Source of the DNA: Rubrivivax gelatinosus
Lineage (GTDB): Bacteria; Pseudomonadota; Gammaproteobacteria; Burkholderiales; Burkholderiaceae_C
Direction of reading: 5' to 3'
Length of the DNA stretch: 64,000 nucleotides
Assembly: GCF_004340905.1 (NCBI RefSeq)
Contig: NZ_SLXD01000007.1
Span: forward strand, 186,001 to 250,000
This document shows positions 57,085 through 64,000 of this stretch, one piece after another (position 1 is the first letter of the stretch; the number at the start of each line of letters is the position of its first letter). A model generated the notes under the pieces. The model saw only the letters and a list, made by a program, of their open reading frames with translations. It ran no database searches and was not told where the DNA came from. Position numbers and translations under genes: made by a program.

Positions 57085-57899
57085 CCGCCGTGCCCGCCCA
57101 TGCGCGTCGCCAGCACGTAGGCGCTGGACGCGGTGGGCAGCGCGGCGAACGCGACCACCGTCGCCTGCTGGCCCGGTGGCAGGTCCAGCGTGATGACGAT
57201 CGCCAGCGCCAGCGCCGGCAGCGCCAGGTGGCGGATCGCCAACAGCGCGGCGGCGAGTTTCGGTCCTTCGCGCAAGGCCCCGAACTGCAGCCCGGCGCCG
57301 ACGGCCATCAGCCCGATTGGCACCGCGGCCGAGCCGACACGGCCCAGCGCGCCGGACAGCAGCTCGGGCAGCCTGAGCCCGAGCAGGTTGAACACCAGCC
57401 CCGAGGCGGTGGCCAGGATCAGCGGGTTGCGCACGAGCTCACGCGTGTAGCCGTGGCCGCCGTGGCGCGCCAGCGGCCAGACCGCGGCGATGTTGCACAG
57501 CGGCACGCACAGCGACACCAGCAGCGCCGTCCACGCCACGCCGTCGGCACCGGCAATGCGCGCCGCCACCGCCAGGCCGACGTAGGAATTGAAGCGGAAC
57601 GCCGTCTGCGCGCCCGAGGCGTGCAGCCGCGCGTCGACGCCCGGCGCGTGCGCCAGCGCGTAGGCCAGCATGATGCCGGCGGCCACGATGGCCAGGCCGC
57701 TGCCGGCCAGCGGCAGCATCGCCCCCAGCGACAGCGGCTCGCGCACGATGCTGCCGAACAGCAGCGCCGGGAACAGCACGTAGTAGACGAGGCGCTCGGC
57801 ACCGTCCCAGACACCGCGCCCGAGCGGCGTGTGGCGGCAGATCAGATAGCCGGCGACGATGAGCAGGAAGTCGGGGGCAAGCAGCAGCAGGTCGGGCAT
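56997..57899 (-). CDS. AEC (auxin efflux carrier) family transporter
   Basis: A 300-residue inner-membrane protein with about ten helices. AEC traits: YLICRHTPLGRGVWDGAERLVYYVLFPALLFG split over helix 1-2, FRFNSYVGLAVA, RNPLILATASGLVFN and a final PTASSAYVLATRMGGHG with the conserved Gly/Pro pattern. Members carry malate, malonate or other carboxylates in bacteria. Its 3' end overlaps queG on the other strand. ATG 57899 starts the first helix; the longer open frame upstream is not membrane-like. Confidence 0.9.
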   Translation of the reverse strand: MPDLLLLAPDFLLIVAGYLICRHTPLGRGVWDGAERLVYYVLFPALLFGSIVREPLSLGAMLPLAGSGLAIVAAGIMLAYALAHAPGVDARLHASGAQTAFRFNSYVGLAVAARIAGADGVAWTALLVSLCVPLCNIAAVWPLARHGGHGYTRELVRNPLILATASGLVFNLLGLRLPELLSGALGRVGSAAVPIGLMAVGAGLQFGALREGPKLAAALLAIRHLALPALALAIVITLDLPPGQQATVVAFAALPTASSAYVLATRMGGHGGYVAGLVTLSTLVAMAGLPLALAALAALR

Positions 57900-57963
57900 C
57901 GCGCGCAGTGTGCCAGCGCCCCGGTCGGCGGCGGGACTTGGCGGTGCGTTGTACAACGGGGCG

Positions 57964-58572
57964 ATGATCCTCGAGACGACGATGAACCCAAGACGCCGCC
58001 TTCTGCTGGCCGCCGCCGGCAGCCTGTTGATCGTGCGCCCGGCCGCGGCGCAGATGACGATCGCCGGCCAGACCTTCCCGGCGACGATGCGCGTCGGCGG
58101 GGCCGACCTCTTGCTCAACGGCGTCGGCACCCGTTCGGTGGCCTGGATCGACGGCTACGCCGCGGCGCTCTACCTGAGCCGGCGTGCGAGCACGGTGCCC
58201 CAGGTGCTGGCCACGCCGGGCGCCAAGCGCATCCAGCTGCGCATGCTGCAGACCGCGCCGGCCAAGGAGTTCGTCAAGGCCATCGACAAGGGCTTCCGGC
58301 GCAACACGCCGCAGGCCGAGCAGCCGGCGCTGGCGCAGCGCCAGGCCGCCTTCGACGCCCAGGTGATGGCGGCCGGCCAGGTGAAGAAGGGCGACGTCGT
58401 GAACCTGGACTACCTGCCCGGGCGCGGCCTCGTGTTCTCGATGAACGGCAAACCCGGCGGCGCCGACCTGCCCGGCGAGGACCTGTACGCGGCGGTGTTG
58501 CGCATCTTTCTCGGTGTTCGCCCCGTGGACGAGCGCCTGAAGGCCGGATTGCTCGGACAGCCGCCGCGTTGA
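57964..58572 (+). CDS. chalcone isomerase-like exported protein
   Basis: About 202 residues with a signal peptide (LLLAAAGSLLIVRPAAAQ) and a chalcone isomerase-fold domain (about 25-195): FPATMRVGGADLLLNGVGTRS, YAAALYLSRRAS, KRIQLRMLQ, and a late DLYAAVLRIFLGVRPVDERLK. Bacterial members are not true chalcone isomerases; they are thought to bind fatty acids. ATG 57964 was chosen because a TACAAC hexamer ends 6 bases before it, as with other genes here; ATG 57982 is the alternative and starts closer to the signal peptide. Confidence 0.87.
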   Translation: MILETTMNPRRRLLLAAAGSLLIVRPAAAQMTIAGQTFPATMRVGGADLLLNGVGTRSVAWIDGYAAALYLSRRASTVPQVLATPGAKRIQLRMLQTAPAKEFVKAIDKGFRRNTPQAEQPALAQRQAAFDAQVMAAGQVKKGDVVNLDYLPGRGLVFSMNGKPGGADLPGEDLYAAVLRIFLGVRPVDERLKAGLLGQPPR

Positions 58573-58632
58573 TCACCCACAATCGGCCGCAGACCCCGTT
58601 CCCCACCCACCCCACGAATGGAGACTGCCCGA

Positions 58633-59601
58633 ATGAAGAGAAGAACGCTGTCCGCGCTGTTCCTGGCCTGCCTGGCCGCACCGCTGGCCGCCTGGGCCCA
58701 GGGGTACCCCACCAAGACGGTGAAGCTGGTCGTGCCCTTCGCGCCCGGCGGCACGACGGACATCATCGCGCGCACCGTGGCCGACAAGATCACGCCGGCG
58801 CTGGGCCAGACCATGGTCGTGGAGAACAAGGCCGGCGGCGGCGGCATCATCGGTGCCAACGACACCGCCAAGACCGCACCCGACGGCTATTCGCTCGGTG
58901 TCGCGACGGTGTCGACCGTGGCCTCGAACCCGGCGATCAACCCGAAGGTGCCCTACAACCCGCTGACGGACTTCACGCCGATCATCAACATCGCGGCCAC
59001 GCCCAACGTCATCGTCGTGCACCCGAGCTTCCCGGCGCGCGACTACCCGGGCTTCATGGCCGAGATCAAGAAGAACCCGGGCAAGTACAGCTATGCCAGC
59101 TCGGGCACCGGCGGCATCGGCCACATGCAGACCGAGCTCTTCAAGAGCCTGGCCGGCGTCTTCATCACCCACATTCCGTACCGCGGCGCCGGCCCGGCGC
59201 TCAACGACACGGTGGCCGGGCAGGTGCAGATCATGTTCGACAACCTGCCGTCGGCGCTGCCCTTCATCAAGGACGGCCGGCTGATCGCCATCGTCGTCGC
59301 GGCGCCGCAGCGCCTGACCGTGCTGCCCAACGTGCCGACCTTCAAGGAGGTGGGCCTGGAGCCGGTGAACCGCATGGCCTTCTACGGCGTCTACGGGCCG
59401 AAGAACCTGCCCAAGGAAGTCGTCGACAAGATCCACGCTGCGGTCAAGACGACCGTGATGCTGCCCGAGGTGAAGAAGCGCATCGAGGACACCGGCTCGC
59501 TGATCGTCGCCAACAGCCCGAAGGAGTTCGGCGAGCAGATCAAGTCGGAGTACGAGGTCTACAAGAAGGTCGTGCAGTCGGCCAAGCTGTCGCTGGAGTG
59601 A
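58633..59601 (+). CDS. Bug-family tripartite tricarboxylate transporter receptor
   Basis: A 322-residue periplasmic solute-binding protein of the Bug/TctC family. A signal peptide ([16 protein letters not shown]) precedes [61 protein letters not shown] and EVYKKVV. These bind carboxylates or amides. No TctA/TctB membrane subunits are nearby, so it is one of the orphan receptors common in Burkholderiales. ATG 58633 with GGAG upstream is preferred to ATG 58618. Its stop overlaps the xerD GTG. Confidence 0.92.
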   Translation: MKRRTLSALFLACLAAPLAAWAQGYPTKTVKLVVPFAPGGTTDIIARTVADKITPALGQTMVVENKAGGGGIIGANDTAKTAPDGYSLGVATVSTVASNPAINPKVPYNPLTDFTPIINIAATPNVIVVHPSFPARDYPGFMAEIKKNPGKYSYASSGTGGIGHMQTELFKSLAGVFITHIPYRGAGPALNDTVAGQVQIMFDNLPSALPFIKDGRLIAIVVAAPQRLTVLPNVPTFKEVGLEPVNRMAFYGVYGPKNLPKEVVDKIHAAVKTTVMLPEVKKRIEDTGSLIVANSPKEFGEQIKSEYEVYKKVVQSAKLSLE

Positions 59602-60530
59602 GCGCCGAGCCCGTCGACGCGCCGGCCGGTGCCGAGGCGGCCGCCAGCGCCGCCTCGATCGACCGTTTCGTCGACGCGCTGTGGATCGAGGACGGGCTGG
59701 CGCCGCTGACGCTGGCCGCCTACCGCCGCGACCTGATGCTGTACGCCGGCTGGCTGGCGCGCCGCCACGGCAAACGCCTGGACGACAGCCGCGAGGCCGA
59801 CCTGCTGGCCTACGCCGCCGAACACCACGCGGCGACACGTGCGACGACGGCCAACCGCCGGCTCACCGTCTTCAAGCGCTATTTCCGCTGGGCGCTGCGC
59901 GAGCACCTCGTGGCGGCCGACCCGACGCTGCGCCTGCAGTCGGCGCGCCAGCCGCTGCGTGTGCCCAAGAGCCTCAGCGAGCGCCAGGTCGAGGCGCTGC
60001 TGGCCGCGCCCGACACCGACACCGCGCTGGGCCTGCGCGACCGCGCGATGCTCGAGCTGATGTACGCCAGCGGGCTGCGCGTCAGCGAGCTCGTCGGCCT
60101 GAAGAGCGTGCACCTGGGGCTGGCCGAAGGCGTGCTGCGTGTCGTCGGCAAGGGCTCCAAGGAGCGCATCGTGCCGTTCGGCGAGGAGGCGCACGGCTGG
60201 CTCGTGCGTTACCTCGGCGAGGCGCGCGCGGCGATCCTCGGCGGCCAGGCCAGCGACGCGCTCTTCGTCACCGCGCGTGGCGGTGCGATGACGCGCCAGG
60301 CCTTCTGGCTGCTGGTCAAGAAGTACACACGCGACGCCGGGATCCTGGCGCCGCTGTCGCCGCACACGCTGCGCCACGCCTTCGCGACCCATCTGCTGAA
60401 CCACGGCGCCGACCTGCGTGCGGTGCAGATGCTGCTGGGCCACGCCGACATCGGGACGACGACGATCTACACCCACGTCGCGCGCGAGCGGCTGCGCCAG
60501 CTGCACGCCCGCCACCACCCGCGCGCCTGA
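59598..60530 (+). CDS. xerD: tyrosine recombinase XerD
   Basis: A 310-residue site-specific recombinase. A SAM-like core-binding domain (about 20-105) is followed by the catalytic domain with the full set Arg161 (ASGLRVSEL), Lys185 ([11 protein letters not shown]), His256 and Arg259 ([12 protein letters not shown]), His282 ([10 protein letters not shown]) and nucleophile Tyr291 (TIYTHV). With XerC it resolves chromosome dimers at dif. The GTG start overlaps the Bug receptor stop, fixing it. There is no dif-like site recognised in the window. Confidence 0.93.
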   Translation: MSAEPVDAPAGAEAAASAASIDRFVDALWIEDGLAPLTLAAYRRDLMLYAGWLARRHGKRLDDSREADLLAYAAEHHAATRATTANRRLTVFKRYFRWALREHLVAADPTLRLQSARQPLRVPKSLSERQVEALLAAPDTDTALGLRDRAMLELMYASGLRVSELVGLKSVHLGLAEGVLRVVGKGSKERIVPFGEEAHGWLVRYLGEARAAILGGQASDALFVTARGGAMTRQAFWLLVKKYTRDAGILAPLSPHTLRHAFATHLLNHGADLRAVQMLLGHADIGTTTIYTHVARERLRQLHARHHPRA

Positions 60531-60533
60531 GCC

Positions 60534-61001
60534 TCAGCCGTCGGTCGGCAGCGGCGCCTGCGGCTTGATCTCCTCCAGGCAGATCATCGAACGCACGTCG
60601 TCGACGCCGGGGATCTGCATCAGCCGGTCGGTCAGGAACTGCGACAGCGCCTTCAGGTCGCGCGCGACGACCTTCAGCAGGTAGTCGCAGTCGCCGCTGA
60701 CGGTGTGGCATTCGAGGATCTGCGGGAAGTCGCGGATGCGGGCCTCGATGTCGCGCACGCGGTCGAAGGCGCCGCCGTGGATGTTCAGGCTGACGAAGGC
60801 GGTGACGCCGTAGCCCAGCGCGGCAGCGTCCACACGCGCACCGTAGCCGCGCAGCACGCCGCGTTCCTCCAGCGCGCGCGTGCGCCGCAGGCACTGCGGC
60901 GCCGACAGGTGCACACGCGTGGCGAGTTCGACGTTGGAGATGCGGCCGTCGCGCTGCAATTCGGCGACGATCTTGCGGTCGATGGCGTCAAGATCGTTCA
61001 C
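60534..61001 (-). CDS. Lrp/AsnC family transcriptional regulator
   Basis: A 155-residue regulator: helix-turn-helix at about 3-55 (DRKIVAELQRDGRIS, ELATRVHLSAPQCLRRTRAL) and a C-terminal RAM ligand domain (about 65-145) with VSGDCDYLLKVVA. It responds to amino acids. GTG 61001 with GGAG 6-7 bases upstream is the best start. It faces away from the ornithine aminotransferase gene across 106 bases, so it probably controls that gene and itself. Confidence 0.93.
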   Translation of the reverse strand: MNDLDAIDRKIVAELQRDGRISNVELATRVHLSAPQCLRRTRALEERGVLRGYGARVDAAALGYGVTAFVSLNIHGGAFDRVRDIEARIRDFPQILECHTVSGDCDYLLKVVARDLKALSQFLTDRLMQIPGVDDVRSMICLEEIKPQAPLPTDG

Positions 61002-61107
61002 GGCTGCTCCTCTTCGGCGTTTTGGAGAAAGAATATTGCACCAGAACGGCAGAAGCGCGCAGTATCTGGAAAGCACATTTCCTTCCCGCTTGGGCACAGT
61101 GGGGGGC

Positions 61108-62340
61108 ATGAACGACCGTCTGCACCCCACCGCGACCCGGCCTTCGCCGATCGACCTCGAGGCGCGTTACGGCGCGCACAACTACCACCCGCTGCCGGTC
61201 GTGCTGACGCGCGGCGAGGGCGTCTGGCTGCGCGACACCGAGGGCCGGCGCTACCTGGACATGATGAGCGCGTACTCGGCGGTCAGCTTCGGCCACGGCC
61301 ACCCGGTGCTGGTGGCCGCGCTCACCGAACAGGCGGCGCGGCTGGCCGTGACCTCGCGTGCCTTCCACAGCGACCGGCTGGGTGCCTTCCTGGAACGCCT
61401 GTGCACGCTGACCGGCATGGACCGCGCGCTGCCGATGAACAGCGGCGCCGAGGCCGTCGAGACGGCGCTGAAGGCGGCACGCAAGTGGGGCTACAAAGTC
61501 AAGGGCATCCCGGAGGGCCAGGCGCGCATCGTCGTCGCCGCCGGCAACTTCGCCGGCCGTACGACGACCATCGTCGGCTTCTCCAGCGAAGCCCAGTACC
61601 GCGATGGCTTCGGCCCGTTCGCGCCCGGTTTCGACAGCGTGCCCTTCGGCGACGTCGTGGCGCTGGAGGCGGCGGTCGGCGAACACACCTGCGCCGTGCT
61701 GCTCGAGCCGATCCAGGGCGAGGCCGGCATCGTCGTGCCGCCGCCGGGTTATCTGCGCGCCGCGCGCGAGCTCTGCACACGCCGCAAGGTGCTGCTGATC
61801 TGCGACGAGATCCAGACCGGGCTGGGCCGCACCGGCCGGCGCCTGGCGGTCGACCACGAGGACGTCGTGCCCGACGGCCTGACGCTGGGCAAGGCGCTCG
61901 GCGGCGGCCTGCTGCCGGTCAGCGCCTTCCTGGCGCGCGAGGACGTGATGGCGCAGTTCACGCCGGGTGACCACGGCAGCACCTTCGGCGGCAACCCGCT
62001 GGCCGCGGCGGTCGGCCTGGCGGCGCTGGACGTGCTGGAGCGAGAACGACTCGCCGAACGTGCTGCGGCGATGGGCCGGCGCCTGATCGGCGCACTCGAG
62101 GACCTGGACCATCCGGCCGTCCACGAGGTTCGTGGCCGCGGGCTGCTGGTGGGCGTCGAACTCGCGCCCGACTTCGCGCCGGCACGTGCCGTCTGCGAGG
62201 CGCTGATGGCCGAGGGCGTGCTGACCAAGGACACCCACGGCAGCGTCGTGCGGCTGGCGCCGCCGCTGGTCGTCGACGGGCCGCAGATCGACTTCGCCGT
62301 CGCCGCGTTCGCACGCGCGCTGAAGGCCTGCGGCGGCTGA
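61108..62340 (+). CDS. rocD: ornithine--oxo-acid transaminase
   Basis: A 410-residue class III PLP aminotransferase converting ornithine and 2-oxoglutarate to glutamate semialdehyde and glutamate. Marks: ARYGAHNYHPLPVVLTRGEG split over the N-terminus, MNSGAEAVETALK, EPIQGEAGIVVPP, Asp233-Glu234 in ICDEIQTGLGRTG, and the PLP lysine Lys262 in LTLGKALGGGLLP. The ATG follows a G-rich run. Divergent from an Lrp-type regulator, a usual setting for amino-acid catabolism. It ends before a bidirectional terminator shared with the porin. Confidence 0.93.
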   Translation: MNDRLHPTATRPSPIDLEARYGAHNYHPLPVVLTRGEGVWLRDTEGRRYLDMMSAYSAVSFGHGHPVLVAALTEQAARLAVTSRAFHSDRLGAFLERLCTLTGMDRALPMNSGAEAVETALKAARKWGYKVKGIPEGQARIVVAAGNFAGRTTTIVGFSSEAQYRDGFGPFAPGFDSVPFGDVVALEAAVGEHTCAVLLEPIQGEAGIVVPPPGYLRAARELCTRRKVLLICDEIQTGLGRTGRRLAVDHEDVVPDGLTLGKALGGGLLPVSAFLAREDVMAQFTPGDHGSTFGGNPLAAAVGLAALDVLERERLAERAAAMGRRLIGALEDLDHPAVHEVRGRGLLVGVELAPDFAPARAVCEALMAEGVLTKDTHGSVVRLAPPLVVDGPQIDFAVAAFARALKACGG

Positions 62341-62381
62341 GCCCACCGACCGCCCGCTGCGGCGCCACGCCGCGAGCGGGC

Positions 62382-62411
62382 AAAAAAAAGCCGGTCTTGC
62401 GACCGGCTTTT
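62382..62411. terminator. bidirectional terminator between rocD and porin
   Basis: An 11-bp stem AAAAGCCGGTC/GACCGGCTTTT around TTGC, with an A8 run on its left. For the porin on the minus strand this gives a stem followed by eight T, a strong intrinsic terminator; for rocD it ends in four T. A second GC-rich hairpin lies just before it at 62352-62380. Confidence 0.9.
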
Positions 62412-62431
62412 GACTGACGGTTGGAAACCGA

Positions 62432-63376
62432 TCAGAAGTTGTGGCGCACGCCGACGGCGAAGGAGCTCGGGTCCTTGCCGAAGTCGACGGCGTTGTAGGC
62501 GGCGTTGCCGTCGTTCTTGATGGCCGTGTAGAAGGCGTAGACCTTGGTGCGCTTCGACAGGTTGTAGTTGTAGGCCAGCGTGTATTGCACGGCGGCGCTG
62601 TCGCTCGCGTCGTCCCAGTCATCGGCCCAGCCGACGTTGACGTGGAACTCGCTGGCACCCATCGTGTACTGCAGCGAACCACGGACGGAGTTGCGCTTGC
62701 CGAGGTCGACGCTGTCGGCCAGTTGGTAGTAGCCGCCGAAGGTGAACGCGCCCATTTCGTACAGGGCACGCAGCGCGACCTGCTTGTCGCCCGGGTCGTT
62801 CTCGTCGTAGCCGGCGCCCAGGTGCAGCGCACCGGCGTCGTAGTTGACGGCGGCTTGCCAGGACTTGGCGCCGTCGTTGCCTTCGCCAGCGGACGTGGCG
62901 AACTCGGCGCTCAGGCCGTTGAACGTCGGGGTCAGGTAGGCGACCGTGTTCTTCGGCGAGCTGGCGGCGACGTAGAGCTTGTCTTCCGACGTGCCGGTGT
63001 CGTGGTTGTGCAGGCTGACGTAGTCGGCCGTGGCGTAGTACGCCGGGCTCGTGATGCGGCCGGCGCGGATCGTGCCGTAGTTGGTCTGCAGGCCGACGAA
63101 GGCGTCACCGGCCCAGAAGTCGCCGGTCGTCGTGCCGGTGTCGCTGTTGAAGCGGTGTTCCAGCATGAACAGGGCCTTCAGGCCGCCGCCCAGATCTTCC
63201 GTGCCCTTGAAGCCCAGACGCGAGGCGTTGTTCTGCAGAACGGCCTTGGCATCGGTCGAGTCGATGTTCTTCTGGTATTCGACCGAGGTATTCAGGCGGC
63301 CGTAGATCGTGACATTGCTTTGCGCGAACGCGGCCGTCGAGGCCAGGCACGCGAGAGCGATCAGGGTGCGCTTCAT
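62432..63376 (-). CDS. Gram-negative porin
   Basis: A 314-residue outer-membrane beta-barrel of the Burkholderiales porin group, forming trimeric pores. The signal peptide ALACLASTAAFAQS is followed by NVTIYGRLNTSVEY, SRLGFKGTEDLGGGLKALF and GDAFVGLQTNYGTIRAGR, and the chain ends in Phe after VGVRHN, the assembly signal. It is slightly short for the family (usually 340-390), with compact loops. Codon use is somewhat less GC-biased than the neighbours, typical of highly expressed genes. Confidence 0.95.
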   Translation of the reverse strand: MKRTLIALACLASTAAFAQSNVTIYGRLNTSVEYQKNIDSTDAKAVLQNNASRLGFKGTEDLGGGLKALFMLEHRFNSDTGTTTGDFWAGDAFVGLQTNYGTIRAGRITSPAYYATADYVSLHNHDTGTSEDKLYVAASSPKNTVAYLTPTFNGLSAEFATSAGEGNDGAKSWQAAVNYDAGALHLGAGYDENDPGDKQVALRALYEMGAFTFGGYYQLADSVDLGKRNSVRGSLQYTMGASEFHVNVGWADDWDDASDSAAVQYTLAYNYNLSKRTKVYAFYTAIKNDGNAAYNAVDFGKDPSSFAVGVRHNF

Positions 63377-63560
63377 AGTCGTTTCGTCCTTTACGTTAGA
63401 CCCGGGAGATCTTCGTGAAGTCTGCCTCCAGGGTTCGCCGCAAGTCTACGGCCGGGCCCCGGGCAAACCCGGTACAGCCCTGTCATATGGCGGCTTCGTG
63501 ACGGTCATCTGAGGCTTCCACGCAACAAGGCGCCGTCATGGGGCCGCCTGCGCCGGCGGC

Positions 63561-63566
63561 GACAAT
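63561..63566 (+). promoter_or_regulatory. -10-like hexamer for the MarC gene (leaderless type)
   Basis: GACAAT ends 6 bases before the ATG without a ribosome binding site between. Confidence 0.4.
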
Positions 63567-63572
63567 GACGCC

Positions 63573-64000
63573 ATGGATCATGACTTTCTCTCTGCTTTTG
63601 TCCTCTTGCTGCTGGTGCTCGACCCCTTCGGCAGCCTGCCGATCTTCATCTCCGTGCTGCGCGGCGTCGAGCCCGAACGCCGCCGCCGTGTCGCCATCCG
63701 CGAAGCGACGATCGCCTTTCTTGTCCTGGCCGCCTTCATGGTCGGCGGGCAGGCCTTCCTGTCGCTGATGCGCCTGTCCGAGCGTTCGCTCGAAGTCGCC
63801 GGTGGTGTCATCCTGCTGATCATCGCCGTGCGCATGATCTTCGCCACCGGCGGCGAGGTCTACGCTTCCGACGGCCGGGGCCGCGAACCGTTCATCTTTC
63901 CGCTTGCCGTGCCGCTGCTGGCCGGCCCCTCGGCGATGGCCACCGTTCTGCTGCTGGCCTCGCGCCAGCCGGACAACATGGCGCAGTGGTTCGGTGCGCT
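63573..64000 (+). CDS. MarC family membrane protein, N-terminal part
   Basis: The frame is open to the end of the window, giving 142 residues with four hydrophobic segments. LLLVLDPFGSLPIF, REATIAFLVLAAFMVGGQ and FPLAVPLLAGPSAMATVLLL are typical of the MarC/UPF0056 family of inner-membrane proteins of unknown function, usually about 200-220 residues, so roughly two thirds is visible. The two ORF-internal shadows in other frames were discarded. It diverges from the porin gene across 196 bases. Confidence 0.9.
   Translation, partial: MDHDFLSAFVLLLLVLDPFGSLPIFISVLRGVEPERRRRVAIREATIAFLVLAAFMVGGQAFLSLMRLSERSLEVAGGVILLIIAVRMIFATGGEVYASDGRGREPFIFPLAVPLLAGPSAMATVLLLASRQPDNMAQWFGA

Overview
The window is very GC-rich and almost fully coding, with short intergenic gaps, frequent ATGA/GTGA stop-start overlaps, GTG starts and a strong preference for G or C in third codon positions. 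Gene content (type I glutamine synthetase with ntrBC, Bug-type solute receptor, Gram-negative porin, EI24, AIM24-type and DUF4124 proteins, AmiC-type amidase, QueG, TsaE) points to a betaproteobacterium of the order Burkholderiales, probably the Rubrivivax/Leptothrix/Roseateles side. That placement is inferred from protein families and composition; no rRNA lies in the window.

Layout. 1-7.4 kb: housekeeping genes (end of an alpha/beta hydrolase, MFS exporter, DEDD exonuclease, aroQ, gshA, crcB, an AIM24-type protein, an EI24-type membrane protein coupled to a molybdopterin-binding protein). 7.4-12.5 kb: the nitrogen-control block glnA - DUF4124 protein - ntrB - ntrC, with an NtrC box and a sigma-54 promoter before glnA, and hairpin repeats before and after ntrC. 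12.5-16.4 kb: a Cys/Met-metabolism PLP enzyme, a small stefin (cystatin)-like protein, xth, and thyA-folA. 16.4-26.4 kb: a very large hybrid kinase overlapping an HD-GYP response regulator, an MsbA-like ABC exporter, an acetyl-CoA hydrolase family protein and a degenerate GGDEF membrane protein. 26.4-33.6 kb: an Att-like ABC transporter/lipocalin operon, miaA, a Bcr/CflA-type MFS pump and an RluF-like pseudouridine synthase. 33.7-41.1 kb: a CBS protein, an S9 peptidase, an alpha/beta hydrolase and a complete siaABCD signalling operon (PP2C phosphatase, kinase, switch protein, diguanylate cyclase). 41.1-47.4 kb: a four-carbon sugar-acid (threonate/erythronate) catabolic operon under a FadR-type regulator. 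47.4-57.9 kb: a phosphodiesterase, mutL, two small exported proteins, a second hybrid kinase, DedA, amiC-tsaE, queG and an AEC carrier. 57.9-64 kb: a chalcone-isomerase-like protein, Bug receptor coupled to xerD, lrp facing rocD, a porin and the start of a MarC family gene.

How genes work together. GlnA and NtrBC form the classical nitrogen circuit. Cyclic-di-GMP is a recurring theme: an HD-GYP regulator fused by overlap to a hybrid kinase, SiaD, and a GGDEF protein whose signature is eroded. In the sugar-acid operon the permease imports tetronates, LtnD oxidises them, OtnI isomerises, OtnK phosphorylates and OtnC decarboxylates to dihydroxyacetone phosphate.

Most notable: a bacterial stefin-like protein carrying the cystatin QVVAG loop; a recurrent -10-like hexamer 6-8 nt before about ten start codons without a Shine-Dalgarno sequence, suggesting leaderless transcripts; an intergenic hairpin repeat present in tandem at 12.4 kb and inverted at 54.0 kb; and a possibly ancestral tsaE-amiC-mutL-miaA cluster split by accessory operons. 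No mobile element, CRISPR array, tRNA or rRNA was found.
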